NCBI GenBank assembly: GCA_947311845.1
Contig: CAMZMU010000107.1
Location: 39,292,588-39,356,587 of the forward strand
Direction: 5' to 3'
From: Poa pratensis
Lineage: Eukaryota; Streptophyta; Magnoliopsida; Poales; Poaceae
DNA length: 64,000 nt
The notes under the pieces are model-generated. The model saw only the letters and a list, made by a program, of their open reading frames with translations. It ran no database searches and was not told the origin of the DNA. The position numbers and the translations under genes are program-made. Below, in pieces: positions 23,692 to 36,082 of the stretch (the stretch's first letter is position 1; each line of letters opens with the position of its first letter).

Positions 23692-25078
23692 TTATACGTC
23701 CAAAACGTATCTACTTTCCTGAACACTTTTGCTATTTTTTACCTCTAATTTGTGCGTTTTGAATACAAATAACACGGACTAACGTTGTTTTCAGCAGAAT
23801 TGCCCTGGTGTCTTGTTTTTGTGCAGAAAGTCAACTTTCGGGGAAATTCCCGAAAAATATCGCGAAGCTCCTATTTTACCAGAAGACCCACGGAGCCAGA
23901 AGACGAGACAGAGGCGGGCCACGAGGCGCCCACACCACTGGCGCGGTGGGCCCTGGGCCGTGCCACGACATGGTGAGGCCGCCTCGGCCACGCCCTCGCG
24001 TCCCCCTTTCGACTACTTAAAGGACTTGACCTAAAAACGCTAGGAGGATTGACGCTTTTTCCAGAAACACTCCAGAGCTCCGCCGCCACCGAAAACCCTA
24101 TTTCGGGTACTAGAAACTCTGTTCTCGCACTCCGCCGGGACGGGGAATTGGAGGAGATCATCGCCATCATCATCACCGACACCTCTCCATCAACCATCCA
24201 TGATTCCCCCATCCATGTGTGAGTAAATCCCTGCTATAGGCTGAAGGGGATGGTAGGGATTGGATGAGATCGTTCATGTAATAGATATAAGATCATTAGG
24301 GCATGGTGCCTAGTATCCGTTGTTAATACTTTATGTCATTATTACAACTTGTTATGCTTAATGCTTGTCACTAGGGCCCAAGTGCCATGATTTCAGATCT
24401 GAACATGTTATTGTATCATGAGGATAATCATTGTTTTAGATCATATCTGCAAGTTGTATACACATATAATTGTCCGAAACCCGAGGCCCCAAAGTGACAG
24501 CAATTGGGATAACAGGAGGGGATGGCTATGATGTGAGGATCACATGTGTTCACGGAGTGTTAATGCTTTGCTCCGGTGCTCTATTAAAAGGAGTACCTTA
24601 ATTACCATTAGTTTCCCTTGAGGCCCGCTGCAAACGGGATGGTAGGACAAAAGATGTTGTGCAAGTTTCTCATTGCGAGCACGTACGACTAAATACGGAA
24701 CACATGCCTATGGTTACTTAGTACTTGGATGCTTTATCATTATTTACCTGCAAATGCCTTTGTCTTGATTATTATATGAATTATCTTATCCATGCAACGC
24801 CCGTTCATCCATCCCTATGCCTACAGTATTTTAATCCTGCTGTCTACTGTAATCATTACTGCTGTCCTTATTATGCTATTATTTCACTACTGCTACTACT
24901 ATAAAACTGTTACTACTGATAATCTGTGTCGAGCAAGTCTATTTCCAGGAGCAGCTGAACTGACAATTCGTCTGTTAAGGCTTATAAATATTCTTTGGCT
25001 CCCCTTGTGTCGAATCAATAAATTTGGGTTTTACTTCCCTCGAAGACTGTTGCGATCCCCTATACTTGTGGGTCATCA
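23692..25078 (+). mobile_element. Solo LTR, TGATACGTCC family
   Basis: 1387-bp LTR ending CTTGTGGGTCATCA, with perfect 5-bp target duplication GGATG (23687-23691, 25079-25083). The first base pair TG has become TT. It is the longer, same-family partner of 20826-21627 in opposite orientation. No internal domain. Confidence 0.88.
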
Positions 25079-27752
25079 GGATGCTCGGGAAAGCCTCAAG
25101 TGGCCTAGAACGGCGGCGAATGGTGGCGGCCGAACTAGGGTTAGGTTTTGGAGGCCGGTGGGGAAGAAGAATGTCGTTTTGCAGGAAACTCCCTGCGGTT
25201 TCAGAAACGGGTGGGTTTTCTCAAGTATGTCCTGGACGGGGTTATGGGAGAGTCAACGGGGTTATGTGGTCAACGGGGTTATTAGGGTTATGCTAGGGTA
25301 TTGCCTAAATCATAGAATTCCTTGCTGAAATGATCTAAAATTTTGCACAAGCGTGTACAATGCAATTGCGCACAGTGTTGAACTAGGTAGGAAGATGGGT
25401 TTTTGGCACTAAAACCCCATTTTTCATATTTTTTTAGTCCCAAAACTGCCTTTGATTGCGAAGCAACTACCAAAACGGCTCACCGAAAGTAGAATACCCC
25501 AAAGTATAAAAATAATATACCACTTTATAAGTAGATATGTGTAATACCCCACAGTTTAGTGAGTCAGAAGGGTAGAAATAGAATATGTGCTTTTGCATAG
25601 CATGCATCTGAAAATACGGGAAATTTTGGCGCGTTAAATTAAACGATGCAAAGTGATCGATGTTTCTCTCGACTCGATGAGTTAGGGTTTAGATCATCGT
25701 GTTGAGTGGGATAAACTTCGACATGATCTTTATAGCTAACTAAAACTAGGAGTATCTGTCGAGTCACTCCAGAATTTGACATGACCTTTTCTAAATCTCT
25801 AAAACTTTGAGCACAATTCAGGATCTGACAATATATATAACACAAAGAGAGCATAGATACAATCATTCCATCTCTTTCGATATCTATGATCATCTCATTA
25901 CATCATTCATCCAAATATCATCCCTCAAGAATGAATGTATCACCCCAATTCATCCTTTTATCTTACACACATTGTATCATCTCAAATACAAATAGGAATC
26001 ATTGTCCAAGTCTATTTGGACACATCAAATGGAAGATTATACAAGTCCAAACTTTACAAGTTTAAATGAAATTGGAAGAATAATTAATATTACATCTTTA
26101 ATCGAATATGTACATATCTCATCCAAAAAGAAAGGAAGATTACAAGAGAATAAAAGAAATTCCAAAACGAAATCATAAACTAGATCTTCACACCATTTGG
26201 ACCTTCTCAACTTATCTTGATCTTCTTATCTTCCAAATCTTATTCTTGATCCCTGCACATCAACAAATGAAGAAGAACAGAAAGAAAGGAATTAAGCAAG
26301 TATCTGTTCTTATCAACTTCTCCAAAAATTGTGAAATTCAAGAGTTTTGTGCTACGTAAAAGAAAATGGAAGCAAGGTTGGCCCTTTGTGGACAAATTCT
26401 TTCTACATACATGAAGCAATTGGAAATCATCTAAAAATAAACTATGTGAAATTCAAAGGCCTTGTGATATATAGAAGTATTTGGTAACAAACCTTGCAAC
26501 CTTGTTAACATATTTCTTTTGTATGCATAAAAGCAATTGAATGTCATATAAAAATAAGCCAATACATAAAGAAGGTTCTTATAATTAAAATGTATGCCTT
26601 TACCATAAGGGTGAGGCAACTTTGTGTTGGAATACGACGTGTGGATATTAGGAACTTGCCCTAATACCCATATGTTGACTAGAGGGATTTTATCTAAGAC
26701 AGCAATGGATCGGGGATCAACTTTGGGTCATTTGGATCATCTAGAGGCAAATAGGCAGCAAGGAGAAGAAGGCAACGTTGATCCATTTGAGCACACAACA
26801 AAGGCAACATGGGCAAAGACAAATAGTATTGATCCAATTCTCTTTAGTCAACAAAGCAACATCTTTGCATCCCTCTAATCTAGTCAACTTCCTACCAAAG
26901 CAAAACCACAATTAAATTGTTCTCTATTGGTATCAAGAACTACTAAGAACAAAGCCCACATGGAAATGGAAATGTTTTCCAATGATATTAATTAGCAAAA
27001 AAGGAAATAAGCCAAATGTTAAAGGCCACAAATCTGAAATTGAAAGCCCACATGATCACCACCCATAATTTGAAAAGCCACCAATTTCTCACAAGCCCAC
27101 ATAAGAGAGAAGACAAACCAGCCCATCTAGTGACTAAAGCCACTTGGCTTGCTCAAGAATAAATCCTACAAGGGATAAGATGAATGACCATTCATCTCTA
27201 TCCATAAGGAAAATATCTAACTTAACTTCAATCCCAAGTAATGAAAAGCTTGCTATGGATAAGAATGCCACATAGGAGAGCTATCCACAAGCAAAATATC
27301 TAAGTTTACTTGAACCCAAGGTATTAAAAGCTTGAGTAGATGAGCATGCCACATATGATAGTTATCCACAAACAAAATATCTACTTCAACTTGAACCTCA
27401 AGTAATACCTATGCATAAGAACATGACAACAAGTAGCTTACTCACCCTTGCAAAGCAAGAGTCACCTAGTTGTGTGTCACCACCACAACAATCACCAAGA
27501 TGTATAAAAGAACAGGCCAGCCACACAAGTAAATGGATTTTGCTCACAAACACATTTCCTTCAAACAACCATTCACAAATTTCGCAGCAACCTCAACACA
27601 CCCATTTTCATAGCCATCCGAGCACACAGCTCATACAGCTCCACCTGTTCTTCATCAAGAACAACCACAACCAAGCACCACCAATAGAGATTACTCAAAC
27701 CCATCCACCACAAGCCATTTCAGCTAGCAAAATACACTCTAGGAAAATTGAA

Positions 27753-27848
27753 GCAGCAAGGAGGAGACGGTAGAACCATAAGGAGCAGCGAGGAGGAGAC
27801 GGTAGAACCATAAGAAGCAGCGAGGAGGAGACGGTTGAACCTTTAGAA
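27753..27848. repeat. 32-bp tandem triplication in element C 5' LTR
   Basis: Three direct copies of a 32-bp unit (GCAGCAAGGAGGAGACGGTA and following) with one to four differences between copies. The same triplication is in the 3' LTR at 41652-41747, so it was present before insertion. Confidence 0.9.
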
Positions 27849-29588
27849 GCAAGATCAGAGCTCTTCCGTAGCTCTAACTGCTCAGCAACAGCAGGTTGAT
27901 TCATAAGTGCTAGTGAGAGGCTAAGCTGGTTCTGTAAATGACAGAATCCTGCTAGAGTGATTAATTTTAGCATCTGTTCTTAACAGAGCCTTGCACAGCA
28001 AGGTGGGGTGCTGTAGAAAATTGGTTTGCAAGGCAGAGTACTTCTGTTCTGTGCAAGAAATAGGACAGAGAGATGAAAGGAAGTGAAGTTGAGTGCTTTA
28101 GCATTTGTTTGAGCATCTAAGCTTGGGAAGGGAATAGTTTTAGTGTAGCATCTGTCCTTATCATTTTTATCAAAGCATCACACAAGGCAGTGAACCAGCA
28201 GAGCTGGAATAACTATGCCTATCACATCTGTACACTGAAAGAAGCACAAGAAAGCATAAAAAGGCTTCCCCACAATCTAAGCAAGCATATATCTGTTCTT
28301 ATCAGTTTCCTCAACGAGGAGCTATCCATGAATACATCTCTAAGCCACTCTAATTACCCTTCAACTAGATATGAACTAGGAGGATAAAAAGTAGTACTCT
28401 CAGATCTGCATAGAGTTGCTATGCATAAATCATCACAGAGATTAAAAGCCACACACTAGTATTTGCTCTTATCCAAATATTATGCCTCAGCCTTTGCATC
28501 ACAGGCCAGGGCCAAGAAATCAAGTGCCAGATCTGTTCTTATCAAATAAATAGCCCAATCTGTCCAGAAACATATTCCCTAAATCGTTCCAACAACTTTA
28601 GCATCATCAGATCAAGCTTAGCATGAATCTGAGCACTGTGCACACTCAGAGGAGGCATCATAGTGAGCAAAGCATGCACACATATCAACCAAGCAAGCTA
28701 CTGATTCACCACAATGATATGAACATGGTAATCCATTAGTCCATCAAGTTGTTCAGTGGAAATCATCCACCACAGCTAGCATGAATTAAATCATCTGCAT
28801 ATAGCACCAAATCCAGTGAAGCACAGCACGAGCTAGAATAGCTCATCACAATCACCTAAAATACAAAGTAGTACTTGGATTATACTTCGGTTCGAGACAG
28901 CTAGCTACTGTTGGAGCTAGTTCGAGCAAGGAATCGAGGGGGCACAGAGGATAGAGAGAAGGAGGAGAGGGAGGCTATACCTGTCGACCTCGACCGTAGA
29001 TCTAGGGACGCAGAGCAGTGTCTGCGTAACCCTAGAGGGGGTCGGAGGTTGAAGATGAACATCACCACACCAGAAGAGGCGAGTACGCCATGCTCAGCAT
29101 GCATGGCGAGAGGGAGAGGCACCACCAAGGCGCCCTATGCTCGGAGCCGAGCGCAGGAGCGAGGCGGCGCGGCAAGGCCACGGCGAGCACCAACAACCTA
29201 GCGGGACAGTAGGGTTGCGCTTGGGCACCATCCCGCCGACGTCGAGATTGAGGTAGACGACACAGAGGCGAGGAAGAGCCGGTGGTCGAGCAGAAGCTCG
29301 AGGAGAAGCAGCCGGAGCGTGGGAGCCGGGGGAACAGCGCCGGCAACCCGAGCCATGGCGGCTAGGGTTAGGGTTGCCGGGGAAGTTGATTCGGGCACGG
29401 TCGGGTACCGCAGCGGCGGGGAATCGAAGGAGGAGAGGCGGCGGAGCAGCGCCAGGGCGTGGCGGCGCCGGAGCCGGCCGTCAACGGCCGGGGCAGAGGG
29501 TGGCGACGGCGGCGACGCGCACGGGAGAGAGAGCAGAGGAGGGGATCAAGTACGGGAGAGAGAGAGAGAGAGCAGCTGGGTCGGGTTC

Positions 29589-32500
29589 TGTAACACCCCG
29601 AAAATTTAGACCGAATTTTAAATTAATTCTGGACGCCGGAAAAAAACTTTTTTGGGTTTCAAAATATTTTCTTCAAACCTGTTGGTCTTTGATGTGACTT
29701 TGGTTTCGCGCTCTTAGAAAATTCCCCCACAATCCCCGATCTTTGTCGACCTCCACCATAATTCCATGACATTGTTTTACCTGTCAAACATTGGTTCCAT
29801 TAGGTGATTCCAAAATCCTTCCGGCCTATCCCACTAAAAGCCTCCACCGCAATTTCAGCTTGAAATAAATTCTACCCAGCTGCCATATGGTTCCCTCATA
29901 CACAGAGATCACTTCCACGGAAAAATATTTCATAGTCCCGTGCAAGATTCCAAAGTTAAACCCTATTTCCTGTTATGTCGGTTTCAATCCGAAAATTATC
30001 CAGACACCTTCCACTCATCCAAAAATTCTACCATTTTGGGGAGACGCATGAATCCACCTCCTGAACATTTCACTCCACTGTACCAACCTCATTTGAGCAA
30101 TATTTGAGGTACTTCCTTTGTAGTGCTCTTTTCTTGCCTATTAGCAAATTCCAAGGAACCCCTCTTTGAATGTTTCCAAAAATTCTATGAAAATTAGGAA
30201 GTGATCCCTAGGTAGTATGTAACCCATTTATGCAAAAATATTTGGTATCTTGCTAGGAAAATGTTGGACTTTTTCCCCGTGCAAGTTTCTGCCCTAAAAC
30301 CCTTTTGTGTTCAAAAACACACCAAATGATTTTTGTAGTGGGTAGCACGCACCTAGATGCAAGCACTAGGAGAGCCTACCCCTCTGGACCAAGTTTTGGT
30401 CAAACCAAAAATGGTTTGCCTCTCCAAACATCAGATTTCAAAATAGTCCAGTGCTGTTTTTCCAAAAAAAAAAAACTAGTCGCACCAACTTGAGTTTTGG
30501 CAAAAACTTTGGTCAGCAAAGTTGTTGGATTTGAATTTGGCGCAAGGTGACACGATTAGATTTTCTTCTGGAGCCCTAGGATGAGAGAATCATCGCGATG
30601 TCGATGTTGGCATGCCCTCTGGCGTGGTCACCACCGACATCGCTGTGCCCACAGCACCACCGCACTGCTCCTCCGACCCCCCCCCCTCGCTGTTCCTCGG
30701 TTCTAGACCACGCGAGCAGTAGCAGCGCACCCCTGCTCCCCAGGATCAGCTCGAGCCCGCCCTTATCCCCTCCCTGTGGCCGGATTGCGTCAGCGGTGAC
30801 CTCGGCGGCCATTGATGGCAGCATCGGCCCCGACCTACCTCTCCCCCCTCCACTGCCTATATGAGGACCCCCCGAGCCTCTCCTCACTCCCCTCGCTCCT
30901 CCCCACCTCATAGTACTGCCAGAAGAGCAAGAGAAGCACGGGAACCTCGAGTCCTTGCTCGAACCCGTGCGGTCGCCATGGCCGGACCTCGAGGTCCGAG
31001 GCGCCAGGGACCCCGGCCTCCCCCTTGCCTCCTGACCCTCCCCTCCAGAGCCGCTCCTTGCGGTGACCGCGTCTCTGCCGTCCCAGGGCTGGCGGAGCGG
31101 CACAGCGGGGAGCCCCTAGTTCTTTCCCCGCCATGGCCGTGAGGCCGGAGCTGCGGGCGATGCTCCCGAGCCACCCCTGGCTCTGGCTTTCCCTCTCCCG
31201 GGCGCGGTGTGGTCCGGCGACCCCGCCACCTGCCCCTCCGCCGCTGTGGCCCACTCGCCGGCGCCATCGACCATCGTCGCTCCTCTGCATCACCGCGTGC
31301 GCGCGTCGGGAGGAAGGAGAAAGAAGAAGAAAAGAAAAGGATTCGTTTAAATCCTTGACCGGTCCCACCTGTCAGCCTAAGGAGAGGCGTACTCCTCTGC
31401 TTCCCGTGTTCCAGTGGAGAAAACGCCTTTCCGGCGAGTGCGCGACGGCCAGCCCAGCAGGCCGCTGCCCAGCAGCGCATCGGGCCGTTCGGCCCAGCAA
31501 CGGCCCAACCACGGAAAGAAGCGGCCCGGGCAGTTTTTTTTTCTGCGGACTGTTTTTCTTTTTCTCCTGGTGAGTAAGTTCAAATGCCCGTAGTTTTTGA
31601 ACCATAGCTCCGATTTAGCCGATTCAAATTCCTAAATTTGTGTCTCGACGAGATCTAGCCAGTGGTACCAGTCTTGCTGTATTTGGAGCAATTTAGTTTC
31701 ACTGCCTTTATTTAATGCATCGTTGGTCATTTCGTGGATTAGGCGTTCTCCGGGATTTCCGACCCCGGGCGAGTCCAAGACTTTCCGAACCATTTCAAGA
31801 CCACCTCCAGAGGCAAGCTAACCCCTTGCTATGAGCCGTCCTGCAATGCTTGTTTGTTTATCTGCTTAATACCATGCCGGGTGTTTATGTCTGTCTCCTG
31901 TTCTATTGTTAGGCCTGTCTGCTATTTTATTGCGTGTCTGTTTGTTGTCCATATTTTATATGAACCTTGTATTGTTGTATGTATGCCATATTGCATTTAA
32001 ATTATTGTACTACTTCATAACTGCTTATCTGTGCATCACTCACATTCCCGAGACAATGGCCGGTGGTACCGCCTCAGTCAAAGGAATGGGGGGATTATTA
32101 CAACTGTGCGTCTCGCGCTTGCGGGGCTTTGTTTGCTTCTTTCTTCTTCGCCGAGGTGAGGAGCGGACGAATGTCGTCTTATGATCCTCGGAGTTGGGGG
32201 CATTTGCCAAAAGAGTTATTTGCCTTGTCCCTCCGTCAAATATGGTTGGCATAGACCACCCGGACTGCGACGCTTGGGAGCTGACTTTCCATTTGGTTCT
32301 TTTTGCCGAGATTGCTGACACCACGTCGAGATAACCCTCGAGTGGAATGGATGCTCTCTCATTCTTATGAGTGCTTTTCGGTTCATTCTTTTACGGTGAC
32401 ACCGGCCGGGTCTCCCGCCACCGTCATCCGTTTGAAACATTATGCTATTATTCTGTGAACACTAACCCCCGAGTGACACCGGCCGGGTCTCCCGCCACAG

Positions 32501-34053
32501 TCACCCGGGCATTGTTATTATTGTTACGTTAATATCTATACCTGCAAGGGTTATGGTTATTCAAGTGATGTTGTTGTTATGTGCTTACTGTATGTTGCTA
32601 ATGCCTTGTTGTTTGATGGTATATGATATTGATATCGTGACTATTATGCTGGACAAATCCTCTGTTTTGTGACTTGTGGTGATGAAACTTGATTAAATAA
32701 AACACCCCTCCAAACAACGATAGGGTCAGTCCATAGTGCCACTAATCTGAACATCGAAAGCACTACCACTGTCGCTCACATGGGCGGGCCTTGACCTACG
32801 TAATCCTATTGAGCCTCCTTTGATGCCACCATTTTGGCAAGTCTAGTCGGTTACCATAGTTGGTCGGGGCTAGTCTTGCGAAGGTTCCGAAGCTAGGCGT
32901 CGCTCATGGGTTGGGGACGTGCCGGATTCACTTCTGCATAAGGCATATAGTTATGTCGGTGGCTATATAGGGAGTGTCTTGATGGCGTGAACGGTTGAGT
33001 GAGTGTATCAGACCGTCTTATGGACGTGATCCTAAAGTACCGGTTGTTAATGATCCACTTAGATGAGTGAAGTATTGCAACCTCTCGAGAGTGTCAATCT
33101 GGATATCTAGCCTCGTTCCTGGGATATGGAACAACAGTTCAGTGTCGGTCACACTGTGTGTCCTCGTCGTGTCCGGACGTTAAACTTAAGATTTGTTTGA
33201 AATAATTAATGAACGACCTGATTACACTAAATGAACAAATAAGATGATGCAGGGAATATTGTCGTGAGCTGTTGATGGTTACCATGATTTAGGGATGGCG
33301 GTGTGATGCGTTGGGAAGCCTATAGTTAGGCCATAGCCCACATCAACCGTGCGTGCCCAGAGTGAAATGATGAGGCCAGTGGGCCTAGCAGTGATCACAG
33401 GTGCTGTTTTGTATTATTTGGTACCCACTTGGTACACCCGTTTTCTCGTCACAGGTAAGCCCTTTGTATGATTGCCGGTGCACGATCCAACCCCACCTGG
33501 CTTGGACTCTGTACTGGTGATACCCCGTTGTTTGCTTATGCCATGTTTTGCTTGTGATGCCATGCTACTTTTATGTCATGTACCTAGAGTAGACTCTTGC
33601 CATGTGGTAGATTTTATTTCCAATATATATTTTGTTGCATGATTGCTGGATTGTTTGTGGTGAATGGCGATTCTTGCTGAGTGCATATTAATGTACTCAC
33701 GGGCCTTGTGATTGTGGCCAGGTTTCGGCGAGGATTCATCCTCTACCTTAGCAAGGACATGGAGCAAGAGCGTGCTAGGATCAGTAGCCCAGCCAGAACC
33801 TGTGGAGTGGAGCCGCTCCAAGCCGTAGCCTCTCATATGTCTTCCGCTGCCAGTTAAAACTCTGTATCGTGCCATGCTGGGATTGATATTTTGTCATTCC
33901 TTGATGGCCTTGTAAACCATTTGTAGCACTGATGTGCCTGATTGTGTAATGATTTCCATTATGTTACACTGTTGTGACGTGCGGCCAGTTATCTTGGGAT
34001 GGCGCACGGGACGACTGCCTCTCTGGCATGATGTGCCAGGGAGGGGTGTCACA
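29589..34053 (+). mobile_element. Long solo LTR D nested in element C 5' LTR
   Basis: 4465-bp insertion with TGTAACACCCC ... GGGGTGTCACA ends and a perfect target duplication GGTTC (29584-29588, 34054-34058). The uninterrupted site is seen in the 3' LTR near 43475. No primer site, pol or second LTR, so it is a solo LTR, later than element C. 30550-31500 is strongly GC-rich with overlapping frames on both strands, and CTATATGAGG near 30857 could be a TATA region. A 31-bp direct repeat (GTGACACCGGCCGGGTCTCC and onward) occurs at 32396-32426 and 32473-32503. Size fits a Sukkula-type LTR, not verified. Confidence 0.9.
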
Positions 34054-36070
34054 GGTTCGACCCAGTAGCTAGTTGGGCTCGGCCCAATTGGATGGGTTTG
34101 AACCACTCCAACCCATTAGGCTCTAGGGCATTTTAGTAATTTACCAAATCAAAATTATTCAAATTTAAATGAATTTTAACACCATTATGAAGATCACAAA
34201 AATCAACTAAAAATATGAAACACACTATACAAAATATGAGGAATTTTACTGTTAATTTTAATTGAATTTTTGAAAAGTATTTCATGGATGAAAATTCAAT
34301 GATCCTTAAGTGGAAATGATTTGAAATTCCTTTTCAAAAACTATTTTGCTACAATAGAATAATATGGGAAAATAAAGTATTGAAGTTCAATTATATTGAA
34401 CTATTTGAATATAATCACTTTAAAATTTATTCCTCATGAAAATTGTTGTCAAACTCTTTAAATAATTTAAAACTCTCAAGCACTCGAAAAGTCTTAAAAT
34501 CCACAACATGGGAATTTTGAGGGTAACGATGCATCTCATGATTATGCATAATAGCATTCTGCTAGAGTTTTTCAGTAGTCCTTATCAGGATTACTTTGCT
34601 ATTTTCAGATTCGGGGTTTTACCGCAAACCCTAGAACCCCGAAGAGTTGAACGGCCATTTCTACCACAGGCAAGTTCATTCTTGCATATCCTTATTGAAC
34701 TATTTTATAAAAACTATTTTCAAAAACCTATTATTATCATTGCATTGAAAAAGAAAAACTATTTTCGAATGATGTGAATTGCTATATATATATTGTTTGG
34801 CTGGCAATGGAACCACGGTTTGATGTTGTGGTGGAGGTTCCATTGTACGGGAAAGTATATACCTAGGATTAATTACCAATGTCACAGTGATCCTAGCGCC
34901 GTATTGACGCGTTTACCATGAGATCTGCTATGGATGGTAAAAGTCAGCCGTATCTTCTCTCGTTCACATATCCTGGCAGACTATTACCTGGTTGGTTCCG
35001 TTGCGGCGGACAACAGCGTGGAGCGCATACCTTCCCCACCCGACGGGGTGATTTGGAATAGGAGCTCGGGAGTGGTGACGAGCGGTCTTTGTACCGGCTG
35101 GGTCATAAGGGGTGGATATGTGTTGTGCGGAGGGGGCGGTGATTGGCTTTGGACTCAAACCTGGCCCCATACCATGGAAGTGTGGACGGGCTTGCAACCC
35201 GGAAAGGCAACAAGGCTGGGTTTCTCTCGTGGGTAAAGTTACGCAGCTCTGCAGAGTCAACAACAAGAAATTGTGGCAGTCACATCCGTGTTCCCGGAAG
35301 GAACTACAGACCGCAGCGGGAAAGGCATCCCAAGTGATGACTATAAACCCGTGGAGACTGTGGGCATAGTTTTCTGAAATAAAACTTGACCTTTGAAGAA
35401 ATGTTTTCCAAAAACTTGCATTATGCCTACGACCGTTGGTCATGGCAGTAGCTAGTGCATAAAACACCTTATCGCCTATAAGTTGAACTTGCTGAGTAAC
35501 GCTCGTGTTGCTCACCCTTTCCTCCATTGACCCCCTGCTTAGACTTTTGGAGACATCCAAGGAGATGCTAGATATCCGTGACGACGATGAGAAGGTCTTC
35601 AACAAGGAGTCCAAACCTACCGGGTGGAGCTTGAAGGAGCCAACTGCTACTTCACCAACAGAAGGATGACGACAACCTTGTCCAGGTGTACATGACGACA
35701 ACACTGCCGATGGAGGAGACAACATCATTTTGGAAGGAGTACAACCTGGATAAAGATATTCAGATGGATTAGAGTAGGGCTGTGACAACAGCAGTAGTGG
35801 AATAGGAATTAGAGATAGAGCTGATATCCAGCTTAGTGATACGACTTGGATCTTTTTGGTGTTTCATTTGCAAGAGACTTCTTCCATGTTAAAGAGGTTC
35901 TCAAGATTTTGTATTGAATAGAGTTGTAATCCTATAGTGTTACCTTGGACCAGCTATGTTTCTGTTGTACTACTCTGAGGATGTAATATTTATGGATAGG
36001 TCCTTCTGTAAGTATTATATCAACGACTTGTGCACTACAACATGCAGTGGTGTGCTAGGGTCACCGCAGA

Positions 36071-36082
36071 TGGTATCTGAGC
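36071..36082 (+). promoter_or_regulatory. Primer binding site of element C (tRNA-iMet type)
   Basis: TGGTATCTGAGC, two bases after the 5' LTR, differs at one position from the canonical initiator-tRNA-Met primer site TGGTATCAGAGC. Confidence 0.85.

Larger units (their letters stand above)
25540..36068 (+). repeat. 5' LTR of element C (contains nested solo LTR)
   Basis: Starts TGTAATACCCCACAG and ends GGGTCACCGCA. Apart from the insertion at 29589-34058 it matches the 3' LTR nearly base for base. Short peptide frames in the two copies are identical or differ by one or two residues (for example 27695-27973 and 41594-41872 encode the same 92 residues). The segment 28900-29580 is GC-rich. These open frames are not proposed as genes. 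Confidence 0.92.

Noticed and set aside
20826..25078. A foldback transposon made of the two inverted LTRs
   Set aside because: Each LTR has its own different 5-bp duplication, so they are two insertions.
27753..27848. CRISPR-like array
   Set aside because: Direct tandem units without unique spacers in a plant LTR.
28900..29600. Gene-like frames in the GC-rich end of the element C LTR
   Set aside because: The same frames occur in both LTRs and lie inside LTR boundaries fixed by target duplications; low-complexity peptides, no domain.
30576..31573. Overlapping frames of 140-190 codons
   Set aside because: They lie inside solo LTR D, are open in several frames on both strands, and show no family motif.
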